The notes under the pieces: model-generated | Told to the model about the DNA's origin: nothing | Databases searched by the model: none | What the model saw: the letters and a program-made list of their open reading frames with translations, nothing else | Source: Desulfobacterales bacterium | GTDB lineage: Bacteria > Desulfobacterota > Dissulfuribacteria > Dissulfuribacterales > JAMONC01 | Direction of reading: 5' to 3' | Length of the DNA stretch: 8,492 nt | NCBI GenBank assembly: GCA_027066725.1 | Contig: JAMONC010000265.1 | Location: 1 to 8,492, forward strand | Made by a program: the position numbers and the translations under genes | Part shown: one piece after another, positions 7,075 through 8,492 of the stretch | Layout of the letters: every line of letters begins with the position of its first letter | Numbering within the stretch: the first letter of the stretch is position 1

Positions 7075-7106
7075 CTCTTAATTTGGCAAACCCATAAGAG
7101 GTTTTT
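7075..7106. terminator. Second hairpin in the ferredoxin 3' region, possibly a plus-strand terminator
   Basis: CTCTTA (7075-7080) pairs with TAAGAG (7095-7100); an inner TGG/CCA pair (7084-7086 with 7092-7094) extends the stem after an ATT bulge. On the plus strand it is followed by G and six T, so it could stop antisense transcription into the ferredoxin gene. On the minus strand it would be the first of two consecutive 3'-UTR hairpins. Confidence 0.45.
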
Positions 7107-7129
7107 TAAAATAATAAAAAATGTAGGAA

Positions 7130-7318
7130 CTAAACTTCCTCAACAGTAATCGCACCAACTGGACAAACCTCAACACAGGTCTCACAACCTAAGCAGTCCT
7201 CTGGACGTGCGATTACTGGCTTGCCGTCCTCAAAGTCATAGACTTCTGCAGGACAAGCATTCACGCATTCCTCATCGCCCTGGCATTTGTCGTAATCAAT
7301 TGTGATCTGGAAGCTCAT
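7130..7318 (-). CDS. Ferredoxin, 7Fe type with CxxDxxC first-cluster motif (Desulfovibrio Fd I/III-like)
   Basis: This is a small acidic cytosolic electron carrier of 62 residues. The second motif is a complete [4Fe-4S] site: C42, C45, C48, C52-P. The first reads C12-QG-D15-EE-C18-VNA-C22-P, with Asp where the second Cys of a 4Fe site would be. In Desulfovibrio africanus Fd III and Pyrococcus ferredoxin this substitution gives a cluster that converts between [3Fe-4S] and [4Fe-4S], so the same is inferred here. An ATG exists two codons earlier (7324), but the strong AGGAGG (7332-7327) would be only 2 bases from it and is 8 bases from the ATG at 7318, so MSFQITIDYDKC is taken as the N-terminus. 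The gene is monocistronic, with its own promoter and terminator. It appears richer in GC and C-ending codons than its neighbours, which suggests high expression. Partner enzymes are not in the window. Confidence 0.93.
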   Translation of the reverse strand: MSFQITIDYDKCQGDEECVNACPAEVYDFEDGKPVIARPEDCLGCETCVEVCPVGAITVEEV

Positions 7319-7326
7319 ACTCATAT

Positions 7327-7332
7327 CCTCCT
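7327..7332 (-). promoter_or_regulatory. Strong Shine-Dalgarno that decides the ferredoxin start
   Basis: AGGAGG is 8 bases from the ATG at 7318 but only 2 from the ATG at 7324, so ribosomes should use the inner ATG. Confidence 0.8.
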
Positions 7333-7385
7333 AATAGTTTTTGTTAAAGGGGCTTTGTGTAATAAACACCAGCTCCAATTCCATT

Positions 7386-7415
7386 CATATAGACGATTTG
7401 ACTTTATCTTGTCAA
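7386..7415 (-). promoter_or_regulatory. Promoter of the ferredoxin gene
   Basis: On the minus strand a perfect -35 TTGACA (7415-7410) is followed after 18 bases by TATATG (7391-7386), a 4 of 6 match to the -10 consensus. It predicts a leader of about 60 bases. The -35 is embedded in CTTGACAAG, as in the tRNA-Leu promoter. The box lies about 40 bases past the stop codon of the upstream DUF3592 gene. Confidence 0.6.
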
Positions 7416-7452
7416 GTTTAAAAAAATAAAATTATAATTTATCCCTTGATTA

Positions 7453-7926
7453 TTATTTTTTATATCTTTTTTGTTTTAACATAGGGAGAGAAGTAGATAT
7501 AGTTACAATTCCAATTCCCCACAAAAAATATATAGACCAATTGAGCCCTGGTTCAAGAAGACTCTGGGAGGGATTATTGGGGTTGTAATATACATAGACC
7601 TTTTTACCTGTGGGATACTTTTTAAGTATTTCTTTAACCCTTTTAGGAGAAGAAAAACAGCTCCAACCAGAGTCTAAGTTATGTCCATCATATATCTTAT
7701 CTCCTACCAGGTATATATAATCAAGAGATATGCAAGAGGCAGCTATCCTTATTTTTTGGTTGGCTCTAAGTGGTTCTGCCTTTGATATAATGATGCGTCC
7801 AACTGCTTTGGGCCAACTTTTTGCTTTTAGCCCTATAGTAGCTTTCCAAGTACCAATAACAACACATGATAAACCCAGTAATAAAAATGTAAACGCAAAT
7901 ATCCTGGCACCTGTAAGTATTCTCAT
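7453..7926 (-). CDS. DUF3592 membrane protein of unknown function
   Basis: This 157-residue protein has an N-terminal membrane segment (about 9-29), an extracytoplasmic or cytoplasmic middle domain, and a second membrane segment (about 131-149) followed by a basic tail (KQKRYKK). The middle domain has the DUF3592 pattern: SWPKAVGRI at 37-45, a Y-x-Y-x-x-G-x-x-Y-x-G strand pair at about 70-81, and KYPTGKKVYVYYNPNNP at 103-119, ending in LLEPG (123-127). The family's function is not known. The ATG at 7926 has no recognisable Shine-Dalgarno sequence, and a TAG codon lies in frame four codons upstream. The gene begins 17 bases after the stop of the Hsp70-like gene, so translation probably depends on coupling to it. 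No firm terminator follows. Confidence 0.78.
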   Translation of the reverse strand: MRILTGARIFAFTFLLLGLSCVVIGTWKATIGLKAKSWPKAVGRIIISKAEPLRANQKIRIAASCISLDYIYLVGDKIYDGHNLDSGWSCFSSPKRVKEILKKYPTGKKVYVYYNPNNPSQSLLEPGLNWSIYFLWGIGIVTISTSLPMLKQKRYKK

Positions 7927-7943
7927 AACAAAAGACTAGAAAA

Positions 7944-8492
7944 TTATTCCTCTGTCAAAACCAATCCTTCTGGTAGACTTTCTCCAAATATTTCTACCTT
8001 CTCATGTTTTTCTAGGCTGGTTTTTACTTCTTTTAGTGGTAAAAGTTGTTCTTCCTTTGCTCCTAGCATATTTAACCATGTAATAATCTCTGATAAATGT
8101 TCTTCTGGTATGTCTCTATATCTATCACCTGTTAATCTAGCCATTGACACAATAGCACTAATCACTGCCTTGGGTGGAAAATTATCGTTTTTCTTAATCT
8201 CATCTATCCATGTCAAGACTTCAGATACTCCTACTACCTTATCGGCAGGTCCATAGAATAATGTTCTAGCTCCAATACGAGAAAGTCCCCAAAGTCCTTG
8301 GCTCCATTTCGGCGCTTTTTGTATTTCCTTTAAAAGGGCACGTCCAAGCTCTATCTTTTTTTCTACGTCAATGCGCTCAAGACAAGCCGCAGTAAGCCAC
8401 ATCTGCCTTCTTTCTTCCTTGTTTACCTTGATCGTTTTTTGTTTTCGTTTCTTTCTTTTACTTGTTTTAGGCAAAAGAACTGGAGTCATTAG
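7944..8492 (-). CDS. C-terminal part of an Hsp70-like protein (DUF3731-type tail), partial at window edge
   Basis: The frame is open to the right edge (the codon before the ATG at 8489 is CTA, Leu), so this ATG is probably internal and the gene continues outside. Numbering from that Met, residues 10-20 are a basic linker (SKRKKRKQKT). Residues about 24-143 form an all-helical domain with EERRQMWLTAACLERI, IELGRALL, LWGLSRIGAR, LFYGPADKVV and ARLTGDRYRDI. These phrases match what I remember of the C-terminal DUF3731 region of large bacterial Hsp70/DnaK homologues, where an ATPase domain precedes it. No ATPase motif is in the window, so the Hsp70 identity is inferred. The tail is acidic (SLPEGLVLTEE). 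The DUF3592 gene follows after 17 bases in the same probable operon. If the ATG at 8489 were the real start, this would be a stand-alone 181-residue helical protein, which I consider less likely. Confidence 0.65.
   Translation of the reverse strand, partial: LMTPVLLPKTSKRKKRKQKTIKVNKEERRQMWLTAACLERIDVEKKIELGRALLKEIQKAPKWSQGLWGLSRIGARTLFYGPADKVVGVSEVLTWIDEIKKNDNFPPKAVISAIVSMARLTGDRYRDIPEEHLSEIITWLNMLGAKEEQLLPLKEVKTSLEKHEKVEIFGESLPEGLVLTEE

Noticed and set aside
7429..7440. AAATTATAATTT palindrome followed by T-run after the DUF3592 gene as a terminator
   Set aside because: The stem has no G or C pairs and would be too weak to call an intrinsic terminator.
7730..7939. 69-codon plus-strand frame opposite the DUF3592 gene
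   Set aside because: It is antisense to a well-supported gene and has no RBS or family motif.
1..8492. CRISPR array, toxin-antitoxin pair, defence island or insertion sequence
   Set aside because: No regularly spaced repeats, terminal inverted repeats with a transposase, or defence-type proteins were found; the genes are housekeeping or single accessory genes.

Overview
The window is AT-rich bacterial DNA with dense, mostly intact housekeeping and accessory genes. Several features point to a low-GC, probably anaerobic Desulfobacterota (Desulfovibrionales-like) host: a ferredoxin of the Desulfovibrio Fd I/III kind, a membrane diguanylate cyclase with a dCache-type sensor and a cysteine-rich CW module, an Hsp70 tail of the DUF3731 type, and a short YdjM-family membrane protein. 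This assignment is an inference from remembered protein resemblance; no database search was run.

Left part (1-1877): two minus-strand genes. The left edge cuts a fused imidazole-glycerol-phosphate synthase. Its first 400 codons hold a complete HisH-like glutaminase followed in frame by about half of a HisF cyclase domain. Both the domain order and the loop insertions resemble the eukaryotic HIS7/HISN4 enzyme rather than ordinary two-subunit bacterial HisH + HisF. Upstream of it lies a small YdjM-like integral membrane protein. A 140-bp divergent intergenic region with a 10-bp direct repeat separates it from the next gene.

Centre (1878-5545): a plus-strand 830-residue membrane diguanylate cyclase (periplasmic sensor, HAMP, Cys-rich module, GAF-like region, GGEEF with an intact I-site), then a minus-strand tRNA-Leu(CAG) with its own promoter, then plus-strand ribF (FMN/FAD synthesis). 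ribF converges on and overlaps the next gene by 24 bp; a 10-bp inverted repeat carries the stop codon of each gene in one arm.

Right part (5522-8492): all minus strand. It contains leucyl aminopeptidase pepA, a monocistronic 7Fe-type ferredoxin with strong promoter, strong RBS and hairpin terminator, a DUF3592 membrane protein, and the C-terminal end of a large Hsp70-like protein whose gene runs off the right edge. The last two look co-transcribed.

The genes do not form one pathway. No mobile element, CRISPR array, integrase or defence system was seen. The most noteworthy item is the eukaryote-like HisHF fusion in an otherwise clearly bacterial context.
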